64,000 nucleotides of DNA, taken from Streptomyces sp. HB132. GTDB lineage: Bacteria > Actinomycetota > Actinomycetes > Streptomycetales > Streptomycetaceae. The notes beneath the pieces were generated by a model that saw nothing but the letters and a program-made list of their open reading frames with translations, ran no database searches and was not told the DNA's origin. This document shows, one piece after another, positions 1 through 7,728 of this stretch (the stretch's first letter is position 1; the number at the start of each line of letters is the position of its first letter). The position numbers and the translations under genes were made by a program. The stretch lies in NCBI RefSeq assembly GCF_016909575.1, contig NZ_JAFBGA010000001.1:124001-188000 (forward strand), given 5' to 3'.

Positions 1-1
1 C

Positions 2-115
2 CGCGAGCGCAAGGACTGGCCCGCGGCCGACGCCATCCGCGACCAGCTCAACCAGTCCGGCCTCGTCATCGAGGACAGCCCCAGCGGACCCCGGTGGACA
101 CTCGGACCGCGCTGA
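2..115 (+). CDS. cysS: cysteinyl-tRNA synthetase, C-terminal end (partial)
   Basis: This is the last 37 codons of a gene that begins before the window. The residues resemble the anticodon-binding tail of class I cysteinyl-tRNA synthetase (KDWPAADAIRDQL, then a short EDSPSGPRW tail). That enzyme charges tRNA-Cys in the cytoplasm. The assignment rests on this short tail and on the next gene: cysS followed by the TrmH-family methyltransferase rlmB is a standard actinobacterial order. A strong hairpin follows the stop codon, so cysS probably ends its own transcript. Confidence 0.75.
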   Translation, partial: RERKDWPAADAIRDQLNQSGLVIEDSPSGPRWTLGPR

Positions 116-148
116 GCGGACCTTCGCACCATGCGTGAGCAGCGCAAA

Positions 149-176
149 TGTGCCGCCCGGCCGTCCGGGCGGCACA
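149..176 (+). terminator. intrinsic hairpin terminator after cysS
   Basis: A perfect 12-bp inverted repeat (TGTGCCGCCCGG / CCGGGCGGCACA) with a 4-nt loop, followed by a short T-containing stretch. It sits between the cysS stop and rlmB. Confidence 0.75.
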
Positions 177-220
177 CTTTCACTTGACGACGTTTTCTGA
201 AGCAACGAAACAGGTAGGTC

Positions 221-1177
221 ATGGCCGGGAACAGCGAGCGCAGGAACCGCCGCACGTCCAACAAGAAGGGCATGCAGGTCGGCAGCGGCGGTAACCGACG
301 CCGTGCTCTCGAAGGCAAGGGACCGACGCCGCCCGCCTCCGCCCGCAAGGGACACAAGAAGAACAGGGTGGCGAACGCCCAGGCCAAGCAGGCCGCCGCC
401 CGTCGCCCCGCCCCGCGCCGCGGTGGCGCCAAGGGCACGTCGGAGATGGTCGTCGGCCGTAACCCGGTCTTCGAGGCGCTGCGCGACGGCGTTCCCGCGA
501 CCACCCTCTACGTCCAGCAGTACATCGACAACGACGAGCGGGTCCGCGAGGCGCTCCAGCTCGCCGGTGAGCGCGGCAACATCCACCTCATGGAGGCCCC
601 GCGCCCCGAGCTCGACCGGATGACGAACGGCCTGAACCACCAGGGCCTCGTTCTCCAGGTCCCGCCGTACGAGTACGCGCACCCGGAGGACCTCACCGCC
701 GCCGCGTACGACAACAACGAGGACCCGCTGATCGTCGCCCTCGACGGCGTCACCGACCCCCGCAACCTCGGCGCGATCGTCCGCTCCGTCTCCGCCTTCG
801 GCGGCCACGGCGTGGTCGTCCCCGAGCGCCGGGCGGCCGGCATGACGGCCGGGGCCTGGAAGTCCTCGGCCGGCACCGCGGCCCGTACGCCCGTCTCGCG
901 CGTCACCAACCTGACCCGCGCCCTGGAGGGCTACCAGAAGGCCGGCCTCACCGTGGTCGGCCTCGCCGCCGACGGCGAGCACACCGTCGAGGACCTCGAG
1001 GCCCTGGGGGGCCCCGTCGTCATCGTCATCGGCAGTGAGGGCAAGGGGCTTGGCCGACTCGTCGGCGAGACCTGCGACTACCGGGTCCGGATCTCCATGC
1101 CGGGCGGCGCCGAATCCCTGAACGCCGGTGTCGCCGCGGGCATCGTGCTCTACGAGGTGGCGCGCCGCAGGGCGTGA
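221..1177 (+). CDS. rlmB: 23S rRNA (guanosine 2'-O) methyltransferase, TrmH/SpoU family
   Basis: A 318-residue SPOUT methyltransferase that uses S-adenosylmethionine to 2'-O-methylate a guanosine of 23S rRNA. About 70 basic, low-complexity N-terminal residues (rich in R, K, A, P) probably help RNA binding. The SpoU substrate-binding domain follows (VVGRNPVFEAL near residue 76). The three SpoU motifs come next: NLGAIVRSV, GSEGKGLGR and SMPGGAESLNAGVAAGI at the C terminus, which together form the trefoil-knot SAM site. AGGTAGGT precedes the ATG. Its place after cysS is conserved in actinobacteria. The family is certain. The exact modified nucleotide is inferred from E. coli RlmB. Confidence 0.9.
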   Translation: MAGNSERRNRRTSNKKGMQVGSGGNRRRALEGKGPTPPASARKGHKKNRVANAQAKQAAARRPAPRRGGAKGTSEMVVGRNPVFEALRDGVPATTLYVQQYIDNDERVREALQLAGERGNIHLMEAPRPELDRMTNGLNHQGLVLQVPPYEYAHPEDLTAAAYDNNEDPLIVALDGVTDPRNLGAIVRSVSAFGGHGVVVPERRAAGMTAGAWKSSAGTAARTPVSRVTNLTRALEGYQKAGLTVVGLAADGEHTVEDLEALGGPVVIVIGSEGKGLGRLVGETCDYRVRISMPGGAESLNAGVAAGIVLYEVARRRA

Positions 1178-1652
1178 CGCCCGGGAGGTCGCAGGGGCCC
1201 ATGACCGGGTCCCCGCGCCGCTCCGCAGGGACGTCCGCGGCGGGGTGGCCGGGCAGGTGCCCGGCAGACCCGGCACCCCGACCCCACCCGGGTCCGTCTC
1301 CGGACGCGGCGCGCCTACGCGGAATCCACTACGCCGAACTGCCGACCGGCCGGGCGGAGTACGCCATCTGTCCGCCCAGGGCGCGCGGGCGGGAACAGTC
1401 GGCCCCGTGCCATCGCACCGACGTACGGACGTGAGCACGTCCCGGCCCAGGGCTCCCGCCGCGGCGGGGACACGGCAACCGCCCCTGGGATCACAGTCTC
1501 GCGCCGCGCGCGGAGCCGCCCCGGCGGGCACACCTCCCGCGCACGCCGCGAGTCCGGCGAACGCGGACGCACCCGACGCCGAAAACTGTTGACGGGTCTC
1601 GGACACTTCGGACGAGTCAAGGCAGTGTCCTAATCACACATCACTCGGTTAG
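1178..1652. other. intergenic region, no gene seen
   Basis: 475 bases between rlmB and the DoxX gene. Open frames on both strands here lack a plausible ribosome site or codon bias. The last 60 bases are less GC-rich and probably carry the promoter of the DoxX gene, but I could not place -35/-10 boxes with confidence. Confidence 0.5.
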
Positions 1653-3260
1653 ATGAGTGTGGACACCAGAACGCCTCGGTTCGACGACCAACCCGCCCTG
1701 AGCATGACGAAGGTGGACAGCGACCCCGCCCAGGTCATCGTCAGCCACGCCAGCTTCCGGGTGCAGCTCGCCCCGGGGCAGCGCACCCGTCTGCGCCCCG
1801 TGGGCTCCGCCGGACCCAGGATCCCCGCCATGAGCGGCGCGGGCGGCCGCAGGCGGGCTCCCGTCGTCTGGAGCGGCAGGTCCGCGCCGGGCGACCCCGG
1901 AGCGACCGGGCTCCTCCAGGCCGTACGCAACTCCACCGCGGGGCACCTCGACACCCGCCCCGGCGGCTACGACGGCGGGGGAGGCACCCAGGTCATCCCG
2001 CGCCTCGACGAGACACAGCCCAACCCCGTCGTTCCCGCACCCCACCGGCCCGGCGGCGGTCGGAACGGCCCGCTCCTGCCGCCCATGCGGCAGGCCGTCG
2101 GCGCGTACGACGCCATGGAGACGCAGCCCCGCGACGCGTACGACGTCACCGACGACGACGCCGAGGGCCGGAGCGGCACCTCCGCCGAGGAACGACGCCC
2201 GTCGGGCGACACCGTCCGGCACGCCTACTACCCGGGCCGCCGGATGAACCTCGGCGTCGTCCTCCTCCCGCTGCGCGTCATCCTCGGCTTCTTCTCGATC
2301 TACGCCGGTATGGGCAAGCTCTGCGACCCCGCCTACTTCGACGACGGCGACCGCGGGTCCATGGTCAAGTGGCTGACCTCGCTGCAGCCCTGGTCCGCCG
2401 CCGAGCCGTTGCGCGACGTCGCGCTGTCCCACCCCGTGGCCGCCGGGCTCACCGTCGCCTTCCTCCAGGTCGTCGTCGGCGTCCTCACCGTCCTCGGGCT
2501 GTGGCAGCGCGTCGCGGCCGCCTTCGGCGCGCTGCTCTCCGCCGCCGTCCTGGTCACGGTCAGCTGGCGCAGTGCCGCCGCGTACGACACCCCCGACATC
2601 ATCCTGCTGGCCGCGTGGAGCCCCCTCGTCATCGCCGGTGCGCCCGTCTACTCGCTCGACGGGCGCCTGGCCGGGGAGGCCTGGCGCACGCTCGGCCCGC
2701 GGTCGGCGATCTGGGACCTCCGCCGCCGGGTACTGCGCCGCGGCACCGTGGTCGCCACCGTCGTCGTCGGCCTGACCCTGCTGGTCGGCTCGATGCTCGG
2801 CGGCGCCGTACGCTCCACCGAGGTCGTCACCGTGCCGGGCCCCGACAGCTACCCGACCAACCAGTTGCCCGGCTCCCCGCTCCCCGAGGAGTCCACGGGC
2901 AAGGAGGACGGGCCCTCCAGGACCCCGGACAACCGCGCCCCCGAGACCGCGCCCTCCAGCGCCCCCGGCACCCCGTCGGCGAAGGAGTCCACCCCGGGCT
3001 CCGCGGCCGGACGCGAAGCCGGACCGACGGCAGGGGCGAGCACGGGTCAGCCCAGCCAGACCCAGGGCACCGGCCAGACACCCCCGCAGGAGCCGGCCCC
3101 GCAGGAGCCCCCGACGGGCGACCCTGGTCCCAGCTCCTCCGGTTCGGACGGTTCCGGCGGCACGACCGGCGGTTCCGACGAGGGTGGTTCCACGGGCGGT
3201 TCCGACGGCGGCTCCTCCGGAGGCGCGGGCCAGAACCCCATCGGCGGCCTGCTCGGCTGA
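1653..3260 (+). CDS. DoxX-family membrane protein with long cytoplasmic head and Ser/Gly-rich tail
   Basis: 535 residues in three parts. Residues 1 to about 200 are hydrophilic and Pro/Arg/Gly-rich. Residues about 205-380 hold the DoxX domain, with four hydrophobic helices beginning LRVILGFFSIYAGMGKL. Residues 400-535 form a low-complexity Pro/Ser/Gly/Thr tail that probably lies outside the membrane. DoxX proteins are small inner-membrane proteins; some work with oxidoreductases in thiol or oxidative stress, but this family's role is not settled. The added head and tail are typical of the Streptomyces version and make it much longer than a 140-residue DoxX. It stands alone on its strand and ends at a strong terminator. 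Confidence 0.8.
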   Translation: MSVDTRTPRFDDQPALSMTKVDSDPAQVIVSHASFRVQLAPGQRTRLRPVGSAGPRIPAMSGAGGRRRAPVVWSGRSAPGDPGATGLLQAVRNSTAGHLDTRPGGYDGGGGTQVIPRLDETQPNPVVPAPHRPGGGRNGPLLPPMRQAVGAYDAMETQPRDAYDVTDDDAEGRSGTSAEERRPSGDTVRHAYYPGRRMNLGVVLLPLRVILGFFSIYAGMGKLCDPAYFDDGDRGSMVKWLTSLQPWSAAEPLRDVALSHPVAAGLTVAFLQVVVGVLTVLGLWQRVAAAFGALLSAAVLVTVSWRSAAAYDTPDIILLAAWSPLVIAGAPVYSLDGRLAGEAWRTLGPRSAIWDLRRRVLRRGTVVATVVVGLTLLVGSMLGGAVRSTEVVTVPGPDSYPTNQLPGSPLPEESTGKEDGPSRTPDNRAPETAPSSAPGTPSAKESTPGSAAGREAGPTAGASTGQPSQTQGTGQTPPQEPAPQEPPTGDPGPSSSGSDGSGGTTGGSDEGGSTGGSDGGSSGGAGQNPIGGLLG

Positions 3261-3278
3261 CGCAGGTACCGCGACACC

Positions 3279-3316
3279 GCGAGGGCGGTCACCGGGCACC
3301 CGGTGACCGCCCTCGC
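3279..3316. terminator. bidirectional hairpin terminator
   Basis: A perfect 17-bp stem (GCGAGGGCGGTCACCGG and its complement) with loop GCAC. It lies between the convergent DoxX gene and nucleotidyltransferase gene and can serve both. Confidence 0.8.
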
Positions 3317-3403
3317 GCACGTACGGATCTCCGCCCGGCCAGTCCCGCGCCGGGCCGGACACGGCGTGGCACAACGCCCGTGCGGTCGGCTGCGCCCGTG
3401 TGG

Positions 3404-4132
3404 TCAGCCGCCCGCGTGGGCGCCCAGTTCCTTCGCGGCCTCCGTGAGGTCCTTCGCGGTGTCGATGGCCCGCCAGTAGGCCCCGTGCGGCAGCGGGAAC
3501 CCGGCCAGCCGGCGTTCCCGGGCCAGCCGGGGGAAGGTCGTCCGCTCGTGGTCGCCGCGGTCCGGCAGCATCGAGGTGAACGCGGGCGCGAAGACGTACA
3601 CGCCCGCGTTGATCAGATACGGCGACGGCGGCGATTCGATGAAGTCGGTGATGTGACCGAACGCGTCGGTCTCCACGGCGCCCCACGGGATCCGCGGACG
3701 GGCGAGCGCCAGCGTCGCGGTGGCGTCACGCTCGGCGTGGAACGCGGCCATCTCCCGCAGCGAGAAGCGCGTCCAGATGTCGCCGTTGGTCGCGTACCAG
3801 GGCTCCGACGGATGGGGCAGCCTCGCCGCGGCATGCCTGAGACCGCCGCCCCGGCCCAAGGGCTCGGTCTCGACGACGGTCGTGACGCGCAACGGAAGAT
3901 CGGCCGAGACCAGCCACTCCTGCAGCACATCGGCAAGATGGCCGCACGAGATCACGGCGTCGGTGACGCCCTCGGCGGCCAGCCAGGACAGCTGATGGCC
4001 GATGATCGGGGTCCCGGTGCCCGGGATCTCGACCATCGGCTTGGGGCGGTCATCGGTGTACGGGCGCAGCCGCGAGCCCTGACCACCCGCCAGGATCACG
4101 GCCTGCGTCGGATACGTATGCATGCCAGGCAC
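3404..4132 (-). CDS. sugar-phosphate nucleotidyltransferase (NTP_transferase family)
   Basis: About 240 residues with the N-terminal signature of glucose-1-phosphate nucleotidyltransferases: AVILAGGQGSRLRPYT followed by DRPKPMVEIPG. This is the nucleotide-binding loop and catalytic lysine region of enzymes that join a sugar 1-phosphate to an NTP. The domain covers nearly the whole protein, with no extra acyltransferase domain, so it resembles RmlA/RfbF-type or mannose-1-phosphate enzymes. The substrate cannot be told from sequence. Two starts are possible: GTG at 4132, or ATG at 4123, which gives MHTYPTQ. The ATG fits family alignments better, and neither has a clear ribosome site. The upstream membrane-protein gene is 27 nt away on the same strand. 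Confidence 0.8.
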   Translation of the reverse strand: MPGMHTYPTQAVILAGGQGSRLRPYTDDRPKPMVEIPGTGTPIIGHQLSWLAAEGVTDAVISCGHLADVLQEWLVSADLPLRVTTVVETEPLGRGGGLRHAAARLPHPSEPWYATNGDIWTRFSLREMAAFHAERDATATLALARPRIPWGAVETDAFGHITDFIESPPSPYLINAGVYVFAPAFTSMLPDRGDHERTTFPRLARERRLAGFPLPHGAYWRAIDTAKDLTEAAKELGAHAGG

Positions 4133-4159
4133 GATATGCCGTGCCCGGGCCCCCCCGGC

Positions 4160-4573
4160 TCAGCTGAACTGGGCGACGCCCGAGGCGAACGAGGTGTCGC
4201 AGACGGGACGGGAGAAGCGGTGGGCACGCGTCGGGCCGTACTGGTCGACCGCGGCCTTGCCGAGCGCCTTGGCGATCGACATGCAGTGCTTCGCCAGGGA
4301 GGGCCGCCCCTCGACGGTGCGCTGGAGGCTCGTCAGCGCGACACCCGGATCCTTCTCCCGGAGCTCCAGCAGGAGCTTGTCCCGCAGGACGTCATGAGGG
4401 GCCCGGGCCTTCGCCTGCTTGGCTACGGTCTCCGAGGCGGCGGTCAGCAGCTGGGTCTCGGTGTCCTGCCCCGACCACTGCACGCGGGTGACCGCGAGGG
4501 TCCCGGACAGAACCATGACGACGGGCAGTACGAGAGCTAGGGTTCGGCCGATTCGGCGCGCGGTGTGGGTCAC
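4160..4573 (-). CDS. small secreted or membrane-anchored protein of unknown function
   Basis: 137 residues. It has an Arg-rich N terminus and a hydrophobic segment at residues 12-29 (LALVLPVVMVLSGTLAV) that can act as a signal anchor. A mainly helical, charged domain follows, with two cysteines (KHCMS and PVCDT) that could form a disulfide outside the cell. I do not recognise the domain. It lies directly upstream of the nucleotidyltransferase on the same strand, so the two may be co-transcribed. Similar small membrane proteins occupy this position in other Streptomyces between the nucleotidyltransferase and msiK. Confidence 0.7.
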   Translation of the reverse strand: MTHTARRIGRTLALVLPVVMVLSGTLAVTRVQWSGQDTETQLLTAASETVAKQAKARAPHDVLRDKLLLELREKDPGVALTSLQRTVEGRPSLAKHCMSIAKALGKAAVDQYGPTRAHRFSRPVCDTSFASGVAQFS

Positions 4574-4745
4574 GCAGGCGAGCGTAGCGGTCGGTGATGA
4601 CTTGGCGACATTTCGTCACCCCTGCGGGGGATGGTTCGAGAGGCCTTTTCGAATCAAACGTTGACGTGCTGGGATGAATTGACCGCTGTGCCAGGGTATT
4701 TGACCCCATGGGAGACCAAACCCGAATCCGTCCCGCGACACGCGA

Positions 4746-4779
4746 ACGGCCCCGTGTCCTCGAAGGGACGCGGGGCCGT
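4746..4779. terminator. hairpin terminator after msiK
   Basis: A 15-bp stem with one internal G-U and a terminal G-U closing pair, and a CGAA tetraloop, centred on ACGGCCCCG / CGGGGCCGT. It lies just past the msiK stop codon. Confidence 0.75.
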
Positions 4780-4797
4780 GTCGCAGGATCGGACGGA

Positions 4798-5934
4798 TCA
4801 GGCGGTCAGGCGCTCACCGGTCGACGTGGCGAAGACGTGCAGCTCGTCCGGACGAGGCACGACGTGGAGCTCGGTGCCCTTCTCCGGAACGGCGCGGCCG
4901 CCGACGCGGACGACCAGGTCCTTGTGCTCGCCACCGACCTGCGCGGCACCGTAGACGAAGCCGTCGGCGCCGAGCTCCTCGACGACGTTGACGGAGACGG
5001 CCAGACCGGCCGGGGCGTCGGAGGAGGCCTTGGAGAGACCGGTCGCGGCGGCGCCACCGTGCTCGACGATGTCGAAGTGCTCCGGGCGGATGCCGACCGT
5101 GACGGTGGTGTCACCGCGGTTCGCGGCGGCGGTGAGCGCCTCGCGGGAGACCGGGACGACGCTGTTGCCGAACTTCACACCGCCGTCGGTGATCGGGACC
5201 TCGACGAGGTTCATCGCGGGGGAGCCGATGAAGCCGGCGACGAAGAGGTTCGCCGGGCGGTCGTACATGTTGCGCGGCGAGTCGACCTGCTGGAGCAGAC
5301 CGTCCTTGAGGACCGCGACGCGGTCGCCCATGGTGAGGGCCTCGACCTGGTCGTGGGTGACGTACACGGTGGTGATGCCGAGGCGGCGCTGCAGCGAGGC
5401 GATCTGCGTACGGGTCGACACACGGAGCTTGGCGTCGAGGTTCGACAGCGGCTCGTCCATGAGGAAGACCTGCGGCTCACGCACGATCGCGCGGCCCATT
5501 GCCACACGCTGACGCTGACCACCGGAGAGCGCCTTCGGCTTGCGGTCGAGGTAGTCGGTGAGGTCCAGCATCTTGGCGGCCTCTTCGACCTTCGCCCGGA
5601 TCTCGGTCTTGTTCACACCGGCGATCTTGAGGGCGAAGCCCATGTTGTCCGCGACGGACATGTGCGGGTAGAGCGCGTAGTTCTGGAACACCATGGCGAT
5701 GTCCCGGTCCTTCGGGGGCAGGTGCGTGACGTCGCGGTCACCGATGCGGATCGCGCCGCCGTTGACGTCCTCGAGACCCGCGAGCATGCGCAGGGAGGTC
5801 GACTTGCCACAACCGGAAGGACCGACGAGGACGAGGAACTCGCCGTCCTCGATGTCGATCTCGAGCTGGTCCACAGCCGGCTTCGTGGAGCCGGGGTAGA
5901 CGCGGGACGCCTTGTCGAACGTGACACTGGCCAT
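4798..5934 (-). CDS. msiK: multiple-sugar ABC transporter ATPase MsiK
   Basis: A 378-residue ATPase of the MalK/UgpC type, which powers several sugar ABC importers in Streptomyces (cellobiose, maltose/trehalose, chitobiose). Visible parts are Walker A GPSGCGKST (38-46), Q-loop FQNYALYPHMS, signature LSGGQRQRV (136-144), Walker B VFLMDEP (156-162), the H-loop in TVYVTHDQVEA, and C-terminal TOBE-type regulatory domains. The start at 5934 is preceded by GGAGGAGAA; an in-frame extension to 6111 would run into the tRNA and is rejected. It stands alone with no permease or binding protein beside it, as expected for a shared ATPase, and ends at a terminator. In S. coelicolor the same gene is SCO4240 (from memory). 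Confidence 0.92.
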   Translation of the reverse strand: MASVTFDKASRVYPGSTKPAVDQLEIDIEDGEFLVLVGPSGCGKSTSLRMLAGLEDVNGGAIRIGDRDVTHLPPKDRDIAMVFQNYALYPHMSVADNMGFALKIAGVNKTEIRAKVEEAAKMLDLTDYLDRKPKALSGGQRQRVAMGRAIVREPQVFLMDEPLSNLDAKLRVSTRTQIASLQRRLGITTVYVTHDQVEALTMGDRVAVLKDGLLQQVDSPRNMYDRPANLFVAGFIGSPAMNLVEVPITDGGVKFGNSVVPVSREALTAAANRGDTTVTVGIRPEHFDIVEHGGAAATGLSKASSDAPAGLAVSVNVVEELGADGFVYGAAQVGGEHKDLVVRVGGRAVPEKGTELHVVPRPDELHVFATSTGERLTA

Positions 5935-6019
5935 GGCGATTCTTCTCCTCCACCGGCAGGAACGTGCCGGACGATCCGAGTAAGGGAGTGGTGTGGTCCA
6001 CTGGAGTGAACCTGAGGTG

Positions 6020-6048
6020 ACGCTACCTGGCGTTTTCGGATCTGTCAG
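6020..6048 (-). promoter_or_regulatory. putative sigma-HrdB-type promoter of msiK
   Basis: On the minus strand, CTGACA (6043-6048) and TAGCGT (6020-6025) are separated by 17 nt, about 85 nt upstream of the msiK start. This resembles the vegetative consensus. Inferred from sequence only. Confidence 0.45.
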
Positions 6049-6111
6049 TAGTCCGAGGTTCCGAATATCGAGCGGGTTCCGGTCCCGGCGTTGGTTACAC
6101 TGCTCTCGCAC

Positions 6112-6186
6112 GCCTCCTTAGCTCAGTCCGGCCAGAGCAACGCACTTGTAATGCGTAGGTCATCGGTTCGAATCCGATAGGGGGCT
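6112..6186 (+). tRNA. tRNA-Thr (anticodon TGT)
   Basis: A full cloverleaf of 75 nt. The acceptor stem is GCCTCCT pairing with AGGGGGC, including one G-U pair. The D arm is TAGCTCAGTCCGGCCAGAGCA. The anticodon stem is ACGCA/TGCGT with loop CTTGTAA, giving anticodon TGT at 6147-6149. The T loop is GGTTCGAATCC. The CCA end is not encoded. It is transcribed divergently from msiK, with a TACACT -10-like box at 6096-6101. Confidence 0.93.
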
Positions 6187-6190
6187 CAGC

Positions 6191-6229
6191 GGAAAGCCCA
6201 GCTCAGATGCACTCTGAGCTGGGCTTTCC
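6191..6229 (+). terminator. terminator of the tRNA-Thr gene
   Basis: A perfect 16-bp inverted repeat (GGAAAGCCCAGCTCAG and its complement) with a 7-nt loop, beginning 4 nt after the tRNA end. Confidence 0.85.
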
Positions 6230-6301
6230 TTTGCTCGGTGGACGGGTCGGTCAGCGGGTCGGTGGCATGGGCGGGCGCGGGTCGCGCGGTCGCCGGGTGT
6301 C

Positions 6302-6664
6302 TCAGGTGCCGGGAGATCCGTCCTCGTCGCCGGGGGCCCGGTCGAAGTCCTCCTCCGCCCGCCGCTGGATCTCGTCGGCGTCCGCCAGGAGCCGGTCGAC
6401 CCGTTCCGCGCCGCCGGGTACGGGCGGGGGCACGTCGGTGAGGGTGTCGTACAGGTAGAGGCACGCCTCCGTCTCGGTGCCGAAGCGCGCGATGATGCTG
6501 TCCTGGCCCCGCTGGCGCAGAAGCACGGGCCACGCGCCCCCCTCGGGACGCAGGACGTAGTAGGCGTCCAGCTGCACGGGGACGCCGTGGACGCCAGGAA
6601 TGTCGTACAGCGCGTCCGGGACTCCCTCACGGCGGAGGCGCTCGGTGAGTGCTGTCCTGTCCAT
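6302..6664 (-). CDS. probable immunity protein for the upstream TNT toxin
   Basis: A 120-residue acidic cytoplasmic protein with no signal peptide. I do not recognise its family. The middle, with YYVLRPEGGAWPVLLRQRG and then FGTETEACLYLYDTL, reads like a small alpha/beta domain of the kind found in toxin-immunity proteins. The start ATG at 6664 is preceded by GAAGGGAAA; the in-frame ATG at 6685 would bury that ribosome site. It lies 76 nt downstream of the TNT gene on the same strand, the usual order for a secreted polymorphic toxin and its immunity gene. The immunity role is inferred from position and size only. Confidence 0.6.
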   Translation of the reverse strand: MDRTALTERLRREGVPDALYDIPGVHGVPVQLDAYYVLRPEGGAWPVLLRQRGQDSIIARFGTETEACLYLYDTLTDVPPPVPGGAERVDRLLADADEIQRRAEEDFDRAPGDEDGSPGT

Positions 6665-6740
6665 CGCGCTGTTTCCCTTCTCCAACAGCCCGGGCGGGCC
6701 CCGGCCGTGCCGGAACCCGCCCGGGAGAGTGCGGTCGCGA

Positions 6741-7427
6741 TCAGTTCAGTGCTTCGAGCTTCTGGGCGGTGACCAGTTCCGAGACCCGCTTGTCCGTCAT
6801 GTACTGGATCCCCAGACCGGGCTGGCCGAACCACGGCCGGATGCGGCCGGCCTGCACGGTGAACGCTTCCTTGACCTTGTACAGGTGGTAGCTGTACGGG
6901 TAGTCGTCGGTGTACCTGACGAGGTTGCTCGGCGGGATGGCGCGCTTGGCGTACGGCGTTCCGGCGGGGGCGAGGAAGTTGCCGCGCCCGCTGCCGAAGA
7001 GGTCGACCAGCTGCCCCACACGGAGGGTCAGAGCCTTCTGTACCGGGTTGCCCGCGCGGTCGAGGACGAAGCCGTCGTGGTCCGGATACCACCAACCGGA
7101 CTCGCCGTTCGTCGGGTCGGTCTGCCAGTAGCAGCCGAGGAACCAGTACGCCGATGTCGGGCCCGTGCGGTGGTAGCCCCGCAGCATCGTGCCGATGGCG
7201 CCGGTCCTCGGGAGCACCTGGGGGCCGAGCCGCCAGTCGTCGAGGTAGTACTGCTCCAGCGCCGGGGCGGGCGCTCCGTTCATACCTCGGGTTCTGCCGT
7301 CGGTCGGGCAGTGGGCTCCCGGGCGGCCCTTGTCGCCGTTGTCGGCGTGGGCGGCCGTCGGTGACAGCCCGACGAGGAGGAGCAGCGAGGCGATCGCGCT
7401 CCAGACGATGTTCCGCAGCACCCGCAT
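6741..7427 (-). CDS. secreted TNT-domain NAD(+) glycohydrolase-type toxin
   Basis: 228 residues. It has a clear Sec signal peptide (residues 1-28, ending TAAHA). A Cys-containing linker follows, then a C-terminal TNT domain, the fold of the tuberculosis necrotizing toxin that hydrolyses NAD+. Diagnostic stretches are GFVLDRAGNPVQKALTL, the loop FGSGRGNFLAPAGTPYAKRA (144-163) with PPSNL after it, and PWFGQPGLGIQY (198-209), where the catalytic glutamine of the family lies. Length and arrangement match stand-alone secreted TNT proteins of actinobacteria and fungi. GAAGGGA precedes the ATG at 7427. It is followed by a small gene likely to encode immunity. Catalysis is inferred, not shown. Confidence 0.82.
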   Translation of the reverse strand: MRVLRNIVWSAIASLLLLVGLSPTAAHADNGDKGRPGAHCPTDGRTRGMNGAPAPALEQYYLDDWRLGPQVLPRTGAIGTMLRGYHRTGPTSAYWFLGCYWQTDPTNGESGWWYPDHDGFVLDRAGNPVQKALTLRVGQLVDLFGSGRGNFLAPAGTPYAKRAIPPSNLVRYTDDYPYSYHLYKVKEAFTVQAGRIRPWFGQPGLGIQYMTDKRVSELVTAQKLEALN

Positions 7428-7728
7428 ACAGGTGGTCCCTTCTCAGTGCCCGCGTCGGCCGGAGAGCGCGGGTGTCGAGGTCGCGCGAGGGCGCTCCGAG
7501 GAGCGCCGCCATGTGGTGACGCCCAGTCAAGTGCGCTGCCACGCATGAGAGGGGACCGCGATCCGCGGCGTCACCCGCACGGCGCCGCGGGTTCTCCTGA
7601 TCGGCCTAGAGCCGTGGTTCGGATCAGGCCGGGTCAGGGAGCGGCGCGAGGGAACGCGAACCCGGCGTGATCGGGACGGGAGGCCCCGAGCAGCCTGTGC
7701 CTGGCCGGGTGCGGGGAGCCGTCCGGGG
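7428..7728. other. intergenic region, no gene seen
   Basis: 301 bases upstream of the TNT gene and downstream of the flavoprotein gene. No frame has convincing codon bias. It should hold the TNT promoter; I could not fix one. Confidence 0.4.

Noticed and set aside
1641..3686. 681-codon minus-strand open frame opposite the DoxX gene
   Set aside because: Low-complexity Gly/Arg/Val/Ala sequence, antisense to a gene with clear DoxX helices; no ribosome site.
4708..6009. 433-codon plus-strand frame opposite msiK
   Set aside because: Antisense shadow of a highly conserved ABC ATPase.
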